A stretch of 64,000 nt of DNA from Salvia splendens (taxonomy: Eukaryota; Streptophyta; Magnoliopsida; Lamiales; Lamiaceae): contig NC_056051.1 of NCBI RefSeq assembly GCF_004379255.2, positions 10,579,968 through 10,643,967 on the forward strand, given 5' to 3'. The translations under genes were made by a program, and so were the position numbers. This document shows positions 53,396-62,809 of this stretch, piece by piece (the first letter of the stretch is position 1; every line of letters starts with the position of its first letter). The notes below the pieces were generated by a model. The model was given only the letters and a program-made list of their open reading frames with translations. It ran no database searches and had not been told where the DNA came from.

Positions 53396-53921
53396 CCGTA
53401 ATGGGGGCCTGCGCATGCCCGACAAGCTTATTGCGCATCTTGCCTTACACAAGAGCCACTCACACTTCAGCCTACCTTTATACACCGTGAAGGCAACATG
53501 GCGGCTGACCTACTAGCGAAAATGGGGTTGGAGCTAAGTAGTAGTCGAACGATAGACGCCCAAACTGCACCGAGAGCCCTCTAAGATATCATTCGAATTG
53601 AGCAACTGGGAATCCACAACATTAGAGTCTGGGAGGAAGATGGAGTGTGCGATTAAGAAAGGGGTACCATGGTAGGATTTAACCGATCTCGACTCCACCG
53701 AACGCCGTAGAGTACGTAGGTGTCGCGCCTCCCCCCGGCATGACCCTTACCTACTCTTGTGGTGTTAGTGTTCTAGTGTACTTGTATATGTTTTCTGTCC
53801 ACCTAGACATAGATAGTTTGATTGGTTTCATTGTAATCCTAAAATGTACTCTTTGATATTTATGAAATAAAGGGACGAGGGACCCACGAACCCTCCACTA
53901 TGAAGGTGTTAAAAATATATG
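53396..53921 (+). mobile_element. LINE-B, segment 3 (RNase H end, 3' UTR, tail)
   Basis: After LINE-A1 the LINE-B frame continues: FIHREGNMAADLLAKMGLEL, TIDAQTAPRAL then stop, and IRIEQLGIHNIRVWEEDGVC, ending at TAA near 53653. The 3' UTR (53656-53915) ends in GGGACCCACGAACCCTCC then ACTATGAAGGTGTT and a short A tract (53917-53921), the same terminus as LINE-A. NLR sequence follows at once. No target-site duplication was found between this end and the LINE-B 5' end at 26298, which implies a rearranged flank. Confidence 0.8.
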
Positions 53922-54461
53922 AATTTCGAGATAATCATTTCCCACATATTGTTGTTCGTTTAGTATTTGTCTAGCTGAGGCCACAGCAAAAAAGTTGCAA
54001 TCAACCAACTCCATCCTTTCAAGTGTTGCTATTTACCCTTACTTCCTGCAACTTATTGCACCGCCTTAGAATCAGGTGCTTGAGAAGGGGAAAGTGGGCA
54101 TTGTTACTTTCCCACTGCTCAAGATCACTACCTTCAGCGAGAAGGTGCATAAGTTGACAGAACTCCTGTTCAAACCGTCTCCCAAACTGCATGCAAAATT
54201 TCTTAGTTTCAGCACCTGTAGATTACGCAATGCACCGGCAGCACTTCTCATGCTTTTCCAAGGGGAATCCTGCAACCACTGAGAGACATTCTTTCAAGAT
54301 TTTGAGGGAATGCAAGCTCCAGCAGAGGCATGGCTGATTCTGAAAGATGGTAGTCCACAATGAACTTCAACTTCTTGAGGTTATGCAGATTGACAAGAGA
54401 TTCGAGCTGGTATTCTGACCAATCAACACAAGAGGGAACATTCATACGAAACACACAGTTT
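53922..54461 (-). pseudogene. NLR resistance-gene fragment, C-terminal LRRs
   Basis: Read leftwards: NVPSCVDWSEYQLESLVNLH, NLKKLKFIVDYHLSESAMPL, FPQNLERMSLSGCRIP, AAGALRNLQVLKLRNFACSL, HLILRRCNKLQEVRVNSN and (next frame) TLERMELVDCNFFAVASARQ, ILNEQQYVGNDYLEIHIF. This is the C-terminal end of an R1-like CC-NB-ARC-LRR protein (NLE-LSL; NLQVLKL; CNKLQEV; SARQI...GND-LEI). At least two frameshifts occur. The C-terminal codons are interrupted by the LINE-B tail on the left; mini-B7 cuts the gene on the right at 54462. It may come from the same or a second NLR of the cluster. Confidence 0.8.
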
Positions 54462-55052
54462 TTTTTCTTTTTTTATGAAACACCCCGAGGGTGGAGGGTT
54501 GAGGCGGACCCACACCTGTACATTACTAAAGACCATTGCAGCAAACAAACAAACAAACACCGAGTCGTCCAAAAGTGACGACTCGCATCGACCAATCAGA
54601 GTACAACGAGGGCCACTCTATCAACTAGAGTGGTCATCTATATACTCTTAGCAACCATATTTCAATTACTTTGATGCACCCTTTGCATCACCAAAAACCC
54701 TAGACCATCTCCTAATTGAGGCCCGCAATAGGGATACCTCCGCAAGGGACACATCCTCCTGGATCAAGATCCTCGATGAAGCCCTCCATCTCCCGTTTGG
54801 GAAACCCAAATGAAACAATCATTGAGCCAATGTCCGGCTCATTCGCACCCGATTTATCAATCCCAAATGTCACCGTAGCAACATTCTCCTTCGAATGCCA
54901 ATTATCAATGTGTTGAGCTTTGATGTACATATCACCCTCTTGTACCTTGTCTTTCCTCTTTCTCGACACTAATTGGAAACCATCATCATCCACCCTTGGT
55001 TGGCTCCTACTAGCCACTCTTAGCTTCGACGGATCAGCATCCTTTCTTCGCT
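54462..55052 (-). mobile_element. mini-B7, ORF1-only element, 5' truncated, inserted in the NLR
   Basis: Poly(A) is seen as a T-rich tract at 54462-54475, followed (leftward reading reversed) by the mini-B 3' terminus (GGTGTTTCAT and AACCCTCCACCCTCG), the family 3' UTR to about 54711, and the C-terminus of ORF1: VASRSQPRVDDDGFQLVSRK, KDKVQEGDMYIKAQHIDNWH, GFIEDLDPGGCVPCGGIPIA. ORF1 ends near 54712. Upstream sequence is cut at 55052, where the A1' LINE begins. Only the last ~110 ORF1 codons remain, open. Confidence 0.82.
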
Positions 55053-57648
55053 GGTTTGCCTCCATGTCTAATGGAGTTCCGGCCATCTACTTCTCCGGGG
55101 CTGAAACACAAAAGCTTGCTGATAGCATGGGGCACGCCATCGTGGGTAAGTTTTCACATTCTATTCCTACGGGCCATCAAATTCAAAAAACTCTAGATAA
55201 CATTAAATTCCGATGTGGGTTCAATTGGAAATACATTAATGCTAAACATATCCTAATCCAATGCGACGATTTGGCGGATTATGCCCGGCTTCTCGGAGGC
55301 CCAAAGGGAACACCCGTTTGGCTCATTGATCGCCACCCAATCAGGGTCTTCAAATGGTCCCCGGATTTCGATTGCATATTGTGAGTCCCCGATAGCAGCA
55401 ATTTGGTGTAATTTAATCGGACTCCCAATTCACTTGTTTGATCAATCCGCTCTTTTCGCCATCGGCAAGCTCCTCGGCAATCCAATCCAGTTGATCGGGC
55501 TACGGCTACCAAGACGAGACTCTCCTTTGCCCGCATTTGTATTGAGATTGACATCACCAAACCGCCCCTTGAAGAGATAATCCTTGACTTGTGCGGCCGC
55601 GAGTTGGTGCAACAAGTCCGGTGGGATAAGATCCCATCCTATTGCCAAGAGTGTAAACATGTTGGCCATGCAAGTGATGTGTGCTATGCGATGGGCAAAA
55701 AGGAAAGGCCGCCGAAACGAAACTACAATATCAACCCGCCAAAGAAGGCAAACCCCGAAGGCCACGGTATGAAGGGCATGCAAGATGCGGTGAGGCACAA
55801 TCCTAACTCCAATGAAGGGAACCGCCAAGGGAAGAATAAGGGCAATGCCGGGAATCGTCCTAACAACAATTCAAATGGAGAGGAGGAAAGGGATACAACT
55901 TGGGATGGTTCGGACATTATGGGTGGAAACCCAAGGAGGGAATACTTCGCGCCCCGGAACATTCAAAGTGGGCCTCAAGCGCGGGGGAGGGGAAAAAGGG
56001 AACCCAACACCCCCGACCACCGAGCCACCTTCATCAACTCATGGAGATATGGATGCGGAATGGAAGTACACCAAGGCGAGCCGATCGGTGTCCCCACCTA
56101 ACGCGGGGGCGCACGCCATGCAATGACTAGGGGGCGTGGTTTCTTCTCAAGTAAGAATCACATGAGCACTAACAAATACTACTCCCTCATGGCGAATGGA
56201 GAATTTGATGTCGACAATTGTGGAGAAGCGGACGACTCGGCCATGGACATGCAAGTGGGGACCGAGAGGATTGGAGACGGCTCTCCACTTGACGATGCCG
56301 AGGAGCACGCAACGAACAAAGAGCAACATCTCATTGAATATCAGGGAGGGACTTCGTCTCCTTCGGGTACGCATCCTACTTGTTAATGATGTCTTACAAT
56401 ATCATGTTTTGGAACGTGAGGGGAATCGCAAATGCGTCAACCCAAAACGTTTTGAAAAGGCTAATTAAATCTCATAATGTTTTATTCCTTGCAATAATGG
56501 AACCACTCACAACACCGGATCCGGACCGGTTCTCCAAGGCCCTGGGGCTGTCCTACATTGGATCGAACATGACCGGAAAAATCTGGTTGTTTGCGGAAGA
56601 GGGATACACTTTTGATATTGATTGTGATTCGGAACAAATCCTACATGGGCTCTCAAGTCCCACCGCATTGCTAGGCCGCTGGCCATTTCGGCCGTGTATG
56701 CCAAATGCACAAGATCCGAAAGACACCTCCTGTGGGATAAGATGAGAGAGATTGCTGGGGCCCTCGAAGGATCACCATGGATTATCGGTGGCGACTTCAA
56801 CACCATCCTATCACACCGAGATAGGGTTGGGAGCGACACCAACAGGCAAGCCGAGATGGTCGGCTTCGCAGAGGCAATTGAAGACTGTAGGCTCCTTGAT
56901 CCGGGGTTCGATGGGGCGGAATTCACATGGGCCAAAAACGGCCTCTTTGAAAGATTGGATAGAGTGCTTGTTAGTGAGGGTTGGGCTAGGGCCTTCGAAG
57001 CTACTCGGGTTACGAACCTCCCTCGGGTTGCTTCGGACCACGGGCCGGTCCTTGTAAGATGTAAGATGCTGAACACTACCATCGGAGGCAAGGCATTCCG
57101 ATTCCAGAACATGTGGATCCGACATGGGGGGTTCATGGCTGTAGTGCAAAATGCATGGGAGGAGAGTACGGGGGCGAGTGGACTCCTAAATATTCAAATC
57201 AAACATGCTAGAGTGAAAAGAGCCCTAAAGGCGTGGAACAAAGAAGTTTTTGGGAACATCCATGCCAACCTCAAGGAAAAGGAGGAAGGAATTGCCGTGG
57301 CTCAATCCATCTTCGAGGCAAGGCCAACACCGGAAAATAGGACAATGATCAATAAATACATTGCCGAGTACATCATGTTGCTGAAAATGGAAGAGGATTT
57401 TTGGCGGCAAAAGGCAGCCCTGAGATGGCTTGCGGAGGGCGACAAAAATACCCGGTTCTATCAAAGCTGGGTGAAACAAAAAGAGTTCGCCTACGCATCC
57501 ACTCGATTCGTGTCAACGGCCAGAACTTACTGAGGAGGCCGAAATAAAAAAGTCAGCGGTAGATTTCTACCAACAACTCCTAGCGCCCAGCAACCCGGTT
57601 CTAGACGAGCCAGACCTTGACCTTATCCAGCGAGTACACTCAGCCGAG
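55053..57648 (+). mobile_element. LINE-A1', second copy of LINE-A1 without the LINE-A3 insertion
   Basis: Almost identical to 40318-42705 joined to 50092-50329. ORF1 starts within DUF4283 (ASMSNGVPAIYFSGAETQKL) and ends at TAA 56384-56386, sharing A with the ORF2 ATG at 56386-56388; ORF2 endonuclease follows to the RT linker. It differs from A1 by scattered one-base indels (extra T at about 55373, lost A at about 55490, lost G at about 56650, lost bases near 57480 and 57523) that break its frames. At 57411-57426 it carries the uninterrupted LINE-A3 target. It ends at the N gap. Either a paralogous copy or an alternative haplotype placed in the assembly. Confidence 0.85.
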
Positions 57649-57701
57649 NNNNNNNNNNNNNNNNNNNNNNNNNNNNNNNNNNNNNNNNNNNNNNNNNNNN
57701 N
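57649..57701. other. Assembly gap (53 N)
   Basis: A run of 53 N lies between LINE-A1' RT sequence and sequence duplicating 21048 onward. The true distance and order across it are unknown. Confidence 0.99.
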
Positions 57702-57736
57702 TAATTGTCATGTCTTGGCGAATCGTACTTTTGGAG

Positions 57737-58298
57737 GCGGAAGTTGTTTGAAGGTTATGTTCGTCGCTCCTTGTGATGCTCCCTTCGGTTGGGTCAATCG
57801 TATCCGCCGACTTGTCCGTGATTCTCGGGTCTACATTGTTCCTTTCGGCTGCAATGGGGTTAGCCGCATACTTGCAGGCTTCACTTACTCCCGGAGACGG
57901 GCTTCCGCTTGTGTTCGCACCATTTTGCAACCGGCTGCCCATCTTTGGTCTTGCGCCGGGTTGGGAGTCCCTCTGGTGGACCTTGCCGGTTTTGAAGGTG
58001 GCTCTAATTTTTAGCGTCCTCCCCTTTTCTAGAGGGGGAAATCCTCATAGGAGAGGGATGATGTTACCACATGCGGAGCTCGTGGTGGTTCGAGGCTCGG
58101 CGCTCGATTGGCGTATGGCTCGATAGTCATGTTTTCTATTTCCGGTGGGCCGACGACAAGTAAAGGTTGAGCGGTCATTGCGTCTAGCATCTCCGCCGAA
58201 TCCAAGGAAGCAAGGTGGATGATCTCAAGCTCGTTTGGCTTCATTTGGGCTGCAACGGGAAGGAAGTCACGTGACTCCCCAAAGTGGGAAGGCGCCAC
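57737..58298 (-). pseudogene. LINE-A6' ORF1 fragment (duplicate)
   Basis: The counterpart of 21527-22077. It carries APSHFGESRDFLPVAAQMKP and LASLDSAEMLDAMTAQPLL. One G is missing near 58035 (ctagagggggaaatcc) relative to the first copy, which shifts the frame after SLSYEDF. The DUF4283 half present at 21110-21500 is absent here. Confidence 0.75.
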
Positions 58299-59166
58299 CC
58301 TATGATATGGATTGGGATAGGACGAAGGACCCGTTGGATATATTGATCCAAGAACCCCACTTATAAGGTTTGGCAGCGGACTCCCTTGATTGATAATCTG
58401 GTATGATCCACTTCCAGAGCTTGGAAAACCTCGACCCGTTGGCTATATGATCAGCCAAGAACCTCGGTATGGTTGAACGCCACAAGAACTTGCTCAAAGT
58501 ATCTTGATAAGTTCCAAACAAGTGAAAAACTCTACAAAGAGAATTCAACTCACAAGACAAAGTCTATTTTCGTATTTGATCAATGGTGTCCTCAAAAGAC
58601 ATGCTTACAAGCCTATTTATAGGCTAGAATGGACTCTTGAAAGTCTCATATCATTAGTACAACTTAAGACCTTTAGAATGACTCATAATAAGTGAAAAGT
58701 AACTCCTAAACTATTGTTGTGACTTTAGGACATCTAAAGTCACTTATTTAACTCAAAAAGTAACTTAAAAATGACTCTTCATTTTGGTTGCTCCAACTTG
58801 GACGAAAATGCATCATGTATCTTCAATTTGGGCCTCCAAAATGTGATATATAGTGACTCAAAACTTCATGCATTGGGCTGCCCACTAACTTGAATAATAT
58901 TCACCATTTGGCCCAATGTAGATTGGTCTTGGAATTGGGCTTTTACTTCATCAACTAAAAGCATCATGGACTCCTTTATCTTCTTACCTCTAGCTCTTGT
59001 AATTGGTCCACTTTGAATGATCAATGGATCCATCTTCTTGTCCTTGTAGATCAGCTTGGGTGTAGCTCCATCATTCCCTTCTTCTTCAAGAGGATTCGTC
59101 CTCGAATCTAATTCACCAACATAAGGAGATAAATCAGAAACATTGAAAGTAGCACTTACATTAAAC

Positions 59167-59181
59167 TCACCAGGTAAGTCA

Positions 59182-59186
<5 letters not shown>
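59167..59186. repeat. Target-site duplication of SINE-2, left copy
   Basis: tcaccaggtaagtcaagttt at 59167-59186 recurs at 59459-59478. The same word occurs once in the unoccupied copy at 22944-22963. The last Ts merge with the SINE poly(T), so the exact edge is uncertain by a few bases. Confidence 0.92.
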
Positions 59187-59216
<30 letters not shown>

Positions 59217-59458
59217 CAATTTTTAGGAGGATCGACGATGGTTCCCCATCTACCCTCCGATGTGACTCGGACCCCGACCTAACAGTTGGAGGTGAAGCGT
59301 ATTACCCCGTAGGTGCGCTTCGTTGTCATTCTGGGCCCACAGGCCCAAGGAGAAATTAATCCCCAAATCTGCACTTCCTAGGATTCGAACCTGCGACCTC
59401 CTAGGAAGTGAAAGCTCCCTAATATCAACTCCCAAGCCACTAGAGCAGCTTGGTTGGA
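59187..59458 (-). mobile_element. SINE-2, tRNA-derived SINE in the Gypsy pol remnant
   Basis: About 270 bases including a 30-base poly(A) (T on the plus strand, 59187-59216). In element sense the head has an A-box-like TAGTGGCTTGGGAG (59442-59429) and a perfect pol III B box GGTTCGAATCC (59392-59382), then a body with GGGCCCAGAATGACAACGAA and GGGGTCCGAGTCACATCGGA. A duplication of up to 20 bp brackets it, and the duplicate locus at 22944-22963 is an empty site. No coding capacity. The family name is not known to me. Confidence 0.9.
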
Positions 59459-59478
59459 TCACCAGGTAAGTCAAGTTT
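59459..59478. repeat. Target-site duplication of SINE-2, right copy
   Basis: The second copy of tcaccaggtaagtcaagttt; Gypsy pol coding sequence resumes. Confidence 0.92.
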
Positions 59479-59700
59479 GTAAGCATTATCATTGACTTTT
59501 CCAATCACTTGGAATGGTCCATCTCCTCTTGGCTGCAACTTGGACTTTCTTTTCGAAGGAAATCTCTCCTTTCTCATATGCAACCAAACCCAATCTTCCG
59601 GCTCAAAGATGACTTGTTTCCGACCCTTGTTGGCTTGCTTTGCATATTGTTCTGTCCTCCTTTGGTTGTTCCGTTTTGTCCCTTCCCCCTTGACTCTCAT

Positions 59701-61965
59701 GGTGTGGCTGTCTAGGTGTTACATTATTGTAGTTCTTCTTCGGGGGACGCTCAACATTACCCGCCGCATAACACACCTCACGTTTATGTCCAACATGCCT
59801 ACATTCCATGCAATATGCCGGGATCTTGTCCCATTTTACTTTTAGCACCGTCTCACGTCCACAAATATCTAGAATGAACTCCTCGGGGGGTGGCTTCGTG
59901 ATGTCAATTTCAATGAAAATGCGAGCAAACGAGAGTCTCGACTTGCTGGCCGTAGCGCGATCCACTTGTATCGGGTTTCCAAGCAATTTACCGATTGCAA
60001 AGAGGGCGGCGTGATCAAAAAGGTGAATTGGAAGGCCAATGATGTTGCACCAAACTGCCGCGATCGGGACTCACAATACGCATCAAAATCCGGGGACCAC
60101 TTGAAAACCCTCATGGGGTGCCGATCAATAAACCACACCGGCGTCCCTTTCGGTCCACTGAGCAAACGGGCATAATCCGCCATATCCTCGAATTGAACAA
60201 ATATATGCTTAGCATTAATATACTTCCATGTAAATCCTCTATTAAATTTGATATTATCTAAGGCCTTTTGTATTTGGTATGAAGTGGGTATAGAGTGGGA
60301 GAACTTACCCACAATGGCGTGCCCAATGCTCGAGGCCAGCTTTTGGACTTCCGCTCCGGAGAAGTAGATTGCCGGAATGCCATTGGAGGTGGTCGCAAAG
60401 CCAATATTTGGAATGTTATCCGGCTCAAACACTTTCGGCCCTTCGGTGTTCCGCGACGTCCGAACCATATCCGCCATGCTCTTGGGTGCGCTTGTGTTCC
60501 GCGCGCCATCTTCATTTCCTACGGGTCGGGAGTTACTCAATGTGGCCTTGTGCCGCGCCGCCCACGCATTGCCTAGTAGCTCTGATCCAGCCAATGCATG
60601 CGATCCACGGTGCTCGCACACGTCGGCCATCGTCGTGTCATCATTGGCCGGCCTCCCGTCCGCATCCGCGGCCTTGTACTCGGTCGGCTCGGCAGCCTTG
60701 TCGGGGGCCGAGGGCCCAATCGTGGCTCGAAGTGGTGCGGCGTCCGGCTGTGGGGGTTGGCACGGACGTAGCCGACCGCTCTCGAAGGCGTCTCGGATTT
60801 TGCGGGTCCGGCCTCGTTCAAGGGGGAGGAAATCCTCAAGCGATGGGCCATTTGTCACCGGGAGTGGTTCGGGGGTTGGTCCGGTGGACCATGGGAGGGC
60901 GAGGTACAGTCCGGCATTTTCAGCATGATCCGCCGGCCACTTGTCTCCGAGGAGGGGCTGCGCCACCATGGCGTCTAGCATCTCCGGCATGTCAAGATTT
61001 GCTAGTTGCATGATGGAATCTTTCTTTGGCTGCACATGGGCTTCAACGGCTAGTAGTTCACGTGATGACTCGGCTCGGCAAGCCACCAAACAACTTTCGG
61101 AAAGTAAGTTTGTTGTTGGCTCCATTTCGGGTAATTTGACTTTCCCATCCCCCAAGGACAATTGTACCTCCTTTGGACTATCTCTCATGCCTCTTGGACC
61201 TTGTGTAAGTGTGGCCCTATCTTCACCGATGAGCACCCCGTCGCCGGCCGTGTGCTGGTCAGAGTCCGGCGCCACCGCGGCCACCGTGGTTGCACCGTCT
61301 TCGATGGAAAAGCCATCCTCCAATATGACTTCCTCATTAGTGTTGGAATTCGTGGTGCCCTTAGGTGAGGAGTTCCCCACTTCCTCCATGTGTTGGTTCG
61401 CCGGAAAAATGGAACTCTTGCATTTTGGAGACCCGATGGTGGGACTATCTTCTTTATCGAACACAAGCTTCTTACGGAGTTGCTTGTCCTCCGGAAAGGG
61501 TGAGGGGATAAAACGCTTCCGTCCGTCGCCCTTGGTAGAAGGGGCCGGAGTGCACTTTCGGACCTTGAACCGGGAGTTGGTGGCCTTCATTTTCAGGCCC
61601 TTGGCCGTCGGTTTAGGTGAAGTTTTGTCATTGGATCGAAAAACCATGAGCTGGTCCGGGATGGTCTTCACTTCATCGGGGCTTGTCGCAATGTCCGGCG
61701 GGGGTCCGCCATGGCAGAGCCGGGAGCTCCTACTCCAAGCGAGGGCAAGGTTCGGGGAAGGTAGACAAAGGGTAGCGGCGAGTGAGGAGCACGGTTGTTG
61801 GGGCGTGATTCGTGACTAAGCGGACAAAGCCGGAGTTGTGGTTGAGGCCGCAAACGAGCGAGAGTGGTGGTCGGAGGTGAAAGGGATGTCGGCATGGGGT
61901 GGTCGGGAGGTGGACTACCGTTCAAAAGCTAGAATTGCTAGAGAGAAGGGAGAGCATCTCTCTCT
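59701..61965 (-). pseudogene. LINE-A7' 5' UTR and ORF1 (duplicate, frame broken)
   Basis: The counterpart of 23191-25452. The frame is open from about 61671 to 60070, where one G is lost (gatcgggactcac) relative to 23545, shifting the frame within DUF4283; the knuckle (CMECRHVGHKREVC) remains in the other frame. A one-G loss near 61700 separates the native start MADP from the rest. Both changes are single-base losses in G runs, so sequencing error is a real alternative to mutation. Confidence 0.8.
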
Positions 61966-62433
61966 GAATTCAAATTGCCACTTACCAAAAAAGAGCCAAC
62001 ACTTCCTTCCCCATGCAAAGTAAGCTTTGTCCTTTCCCTCATTGGCAAGTCACATGCATCCAACTTCTCACATGTCACCCCCACATCAAGACAAGGATTC
62101 ACATGGTCCCTTGTACCTTCCACTTGTTGATGGTTGACCAGCACCATCTCCTTGGATGGTACATCATCGTTCCGGCTGGCCGGCGCCGGCGAAGTTCCGG
62201 CCACCTCCTCACAATCGGGTTCCTCCAATTCATATGTTGGCGTGCTCCCCTCCATAGCCATTTGAGCTAATGCGTTCAACAACTCCCCAGCACAAGCTTG
62301 TTCAACATCCGGCAACCTCCTCCCTTCACCATGGCGTTCAGCGACAAGGTTGTCCGCCATTTCAAACATCATCAACTTCTTAGCCCTACTCACCCTCCGA
62401 ACCCGTTTCAAAAGCCGACGCGCTTGAGGGCTC
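61966..62433 (-). pseudogene. B6' ORF1 fragment (duplicate)
   Basis: The counterpart of 25453-25920 with the same VEQACAGELLNALAQMAMEG and MRERTKLTLHGEGSVGSFLV motifs. Only about one substitution was noticed (62174, cggctgg versus cgactgg). Confidence 0.75.
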
Positions 62434-62809
62434 TGATGGAGACACAACCAAGCTGATCTAAAGGACAAGAAGATGGATCCATTGATCATTCCAAGTGGGC
62501 CAATTACAAGAGCTAGAGCTAAGAAGATAAAGGAGTCCATGTTGCTTTTAGTTATTGAAATAAAATCCCAATTACAAGACCATTCTACATTGGGCCAAGT
62601 GGTGAATATTATTCAAGTTTGTGGGCAGCCCAAGACTTGAAGTGTGGAGTCACTACATATTACATTTTGGAGGCCCAAATTGATGATACATGATGCATTT
62701 TCGTCCAAGTTGGAGCAGCCAAAATGAAGGGTCTATTTTAGTTACATTTTATGTTAAATAAGTGACTTTAGATATCCTAGAGTTACACCAGGTTACAAAC
62801 ACTCAAGTT
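62434..62809 (+). pseudogene. Gypsy pol end and LTR start (duplicate)
   Basis: The counterpart of 25921-26297: KDKKMDPLIIPSGPITRARA and LGQVVNIIQVCGQPK, then LTR-like sequence. It keeps the same junction with the LINE-B 5' end. Confidence 0.75.

Larger units (their letters stand above)
50092..53397 (+). mobile_element. LINE-A1, segment 2 (RT, zf-RVT, RNase H, 3' UTR)
   Basis: Resumes LINE-A1 ORF2 after LINE-A3 and runs to the 3' UTR. The 3' terminus matches other LINE-A ends up to GGGACCCACGAACCCTCCACC (53377-53397), but the last bases and poly(A) are missing; LINE-B sequence follows directly. The 3' UTR from about 53200 resembles 42722-42950 of LINE-A3 in reverse. Confidence 0.82.
58299..59700 (-). 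mobile_element. Gypsy remnant (duplicate), interrupted by SINE-2
   Basis: The counterpart of 22078-23190. LTR sequence 58299-58865 (TATA-like motif at 58612-58623), pol C-terminus 59700-58866 with the same FNVSATFNVSDLSPYVGEL and DWVWLHMRKERFPSKRKSKL motifs. SINE-2 splits it after NDNAYKLDLPG at 59187-59458. Confidence 0.78.

Noticed and set aside
38780..53397. A target-site duplication for LINE-A1
   Set aside because: I compared the flanks at 38750-38785 and 53395-53420 and found no convincing shared word; the 3' end appears trimmed.
59382..59442. A functional tRNA gene
   Set aside because: The B box is perfect, but there is no tRNA cloverleaf or acceptor stem; a poly(A) tail and target-site duplication show a SINE.
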